Below, piece by piece: positions 4,859 through 6,103 of a stretch of DNA of 6,103 bases. The stretch spans positions 1-6,103 of the forward strand of contig JANYBY010000070.1 in the NCBI GenBank assembly GCA_025360565.1. The letters run 5' to 3'. The translations under genes and the position numbers were made by a program. The stretch is from Bacteroidota bacterium. GTDB taxonomy: Bacteria; Bacteroidota; Bacteroidia; B-17B0; Aurantibacillaceae. How positions within the stretch are numbered: position 1 is the stretch's first letter; each line of letters begins with the position of its first letter. Under the pieces are notes generated by a model. It searched no databases. It worked only from the letters and a program-made list of their open reading frames with translations, and had not been told where the DNA came from.

Positions 4859-6103
4859 TTACCTGCGCCTTTTCTTTTTTTCTTTTTTAGATCCTGAGTT
4901 TCCTCCTTTGCTGGTTCTGCTTTGTTTTCCGCCTGATCGGTTGGGTTCTCTTAAACTCGGTTTAATGCTCTCAAAATTATCTTCAAAAGCAAAATTTAAT
5001 TGTTTTTTTATGAGGTCGGCGCCCACCACCACAATTTTTACGGTATCTCCCAAGGCGTATATCATTCCTGAGTTGCGGCCAACGTAACGGTAATTGTCTT
5101 CATCAAACACAAAATTATCGCCTTTCAGATCACGGTTGCGGATCATGCCCTCGCATTTATTCTCTACAATCTCCACATAAATTCCCCACTCGGTAACACC
5201 GCTTATAACTCCGTCAAACACTTGTCCGATCTTATCCGACATAAATTCAACCTGTTTGTATTTTATAGAAGCGCGTTCGGCTTCGGCCGCCATGCGTTCC
5301 ATTTCGCTGCTGTGCTTACACAAAAATTCCAATTCATCTTTGGTTGAATATTGTTTGCCCTGTAATCTGGCTTCTAATAATCGGTGAACCATCACATCGG
5401 GATACCTCCTGATGGGCGAAGTAAAATGGGTGTAATATTCAAATCCTAAACCGTAATGCCCCACATTTTTTGTAGTGTAAATGGCCTTTTGCATGCTGCG
5501 TACGGCAAGTAATTCTATCATGCCTTGTTCTTTTTTATTTTTTACATCTACCAATAATTTATTTATTGATTGCGCCACATTATTTTTGTTTCCTAAATTC
5601 ATCTGGTGCCCGAACCTGGCCGCCATGCCGCTCAGTGCCTGCATCTTTTCATCCGACGGAACATCATGTACACGGTACACACAAATATTTTTGCTCTCAT
5701 CTTTCTTTTTATTATTTCCGCTTGGGCTGTTATCAATTTCACCTTTGCTTAAATACTCGGCCACTTTTCGGTTGGCCAATAACATAAAATCTTCAATTAA
5801 TTTATGCGCGTCTTTTTGTGTTTTAAAAAATACACCTAAAGGATTTCCTTCTTCATCCAAATGAAATTTAACTTCCGCTTTATCAAATACAATGGAGCCT
5901 TTACGAATCCTGTCGCCCCGTAATTTTTTTGCCAGCCTGTCCAACAAAAAAATATCTTCTTTAAAATCGCCTTCACCGGTTTCAATAATGGTTTGCACGT
6001 CTTCGTAACTAAATCTTCTGTCACTGTAAATAATTGTTTTGCCAAACCATTGGTTGTGGATCTGTGCTTCATCATCTAACTGAAACACCGCGCTGAAACA
6101 ATA
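4859..6103 (-). CDS. rnr: Ribonuclease R, C-terminal part (5' end beyond the window)
   Basis: This is a processive 3'-to-5' exoribonuclease of the RNB (RNase II/R) family, which degrades structured RNA in the cytoplasm. The visible 414 residues run open to the window edge; the first codons read YCFSAVFQLDDEAQI, normal internal family sequence, so the GTG at 6088 is Val and not a start. Family members are usually 700 residues or more; the cold-shock domains and the first part of the catalytic RNB domain, with its metal-binding aspartates, are missing here. Seen within the partial protein: KDAHKLIEDFMLLANR near 97-112, the RNB signature HFTSPIRRYPDVMVHR at 226-241, and an S1 RNA-binding domain about 292-373. 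A basic Ser/Gly/Lys tail ends KKEKKKRRR, as often seen in RNase R. The stop codon touches repeat unit D. Confidence 0.95.
   Translation of the reverse strand, partial: YCFSAVFQLDDEAQIHNQWFGKTIIYSDRRFSYEDVQTIIETGEGDFKEDIFLLDRLAKKLRGDRIRKGSIVFDKAEVKFHLDEEGNPLGVFFKTQKDAHKLIEDFMLLANRKVAEYLSKGEIDNSPSGNNKKKDESKNICVYRVHDVPSDEKMQALSGMAARFGHQMNLGNKNNVAQSINKLLVDVKNKKEQGMIELLAVRSMQKAIYTTKNVGHYGLGFEYYTHFTSPIRRYPDVMVHRLLEARLQGKQYSTKDELEFLCKHSSEMERMAAEAERASIKYKQVEFMSDKIGQVFDGVISGVTEWGIYVEIVENKCEGMIRNRDLKGDNFVFDEDNYRYVGRNSGMIYALGDTVKIVVVGADLIKKQLNFAFEDNFESIKPSLREPNRSGGKQSRTSKGGNSGSKKEKKKRRR

Noticed and set aside
4534..4890. Open reading frame of 118 codons on the + strand through the repeat block
   Set aside because: It starts inside the opposite-strand signal-peptide coding region, runs through four palindromic repeats, and ends inside rnr. 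The peptide has no recognisable motif and is explained by chance openness of repeat DNA.
5481..5864. + strand frame of 127 codons opposite rnr
   Set aside because: It lies entirely within the conserved RNase R coding sequence and encodes a low-complexity, Ser/Phe/Leu-rich peptide typical of an antisense shadow.

Overview
The window reads as chromosomal DNA of a member of the Bacteroidota, probably flavobacterial or a near relative; the order is not certain. The signs are a C-terminal type IX secretion sorting domain at the left edge, a match to the Bacteroidota promoter form (TTTG, about 17 bases, TAnnTTTG) ahead of sucC, start codons in A-rich leaders without strong Shine-Dalgarno sequences, moderately low GC, and interspersed palindromes built on CCCGATAGCTATCGGG, which I recall as common in flavobacterial intergenic DNA.

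Left part (1-2943, all + strand). The tail of a large secreted protein ends at 171 and is followed by a strong intrinsic terminator (193-230). A promoter at 242-270 then drives what looks like one transcription unit: sucC (succinyl-CoA synthetase beta subunit), a lipoprotein of unknown function 20 bases downstream, and a small secreted cysteine-containing protein 11 bases after that. A second strong terminator (2910-2943) closes the unit. The lipoprotein and the small protein both resemble Bacteroidota families for which I know no function.

Middle part (2944-4570). panB (ketopantoate hydroxymethyltransferase, first committed step of pantothenate and CoA synthesis) lies on the + strand. It converges on a signal-peptide-bearing alpha/beta hydrolase of the phospholipase/carboxylesterase type on the - strand, with only 38 bases between the two stop codons.

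Right part (4571-6103). A 288-base gap is largely filled by four palindromic repeat units that share a terminal motif (TGTCA then TCGAG, with variation) but differ in the central stem. Next comes the C-terminal two thirds or so of ribonuclease R (rnr) on the - strand, cut by the window edge.

Taken together this is mostly ordinary housekeeping DNA: central metabolism, a cofactor pathway, RNA turnover and some envelope proteins. sucC and panB both touch coenzyme A, but they are separated by a terminator and nothing shows that they work together. I found no clear sign of a new defence, mobile or biosynthetic system. The most notable items are the repeat cluster, where different units keep the same ends and a 9-base loop while both stem arms change together, and the grouping of two uncharacterised envelope proteins behind sucC.
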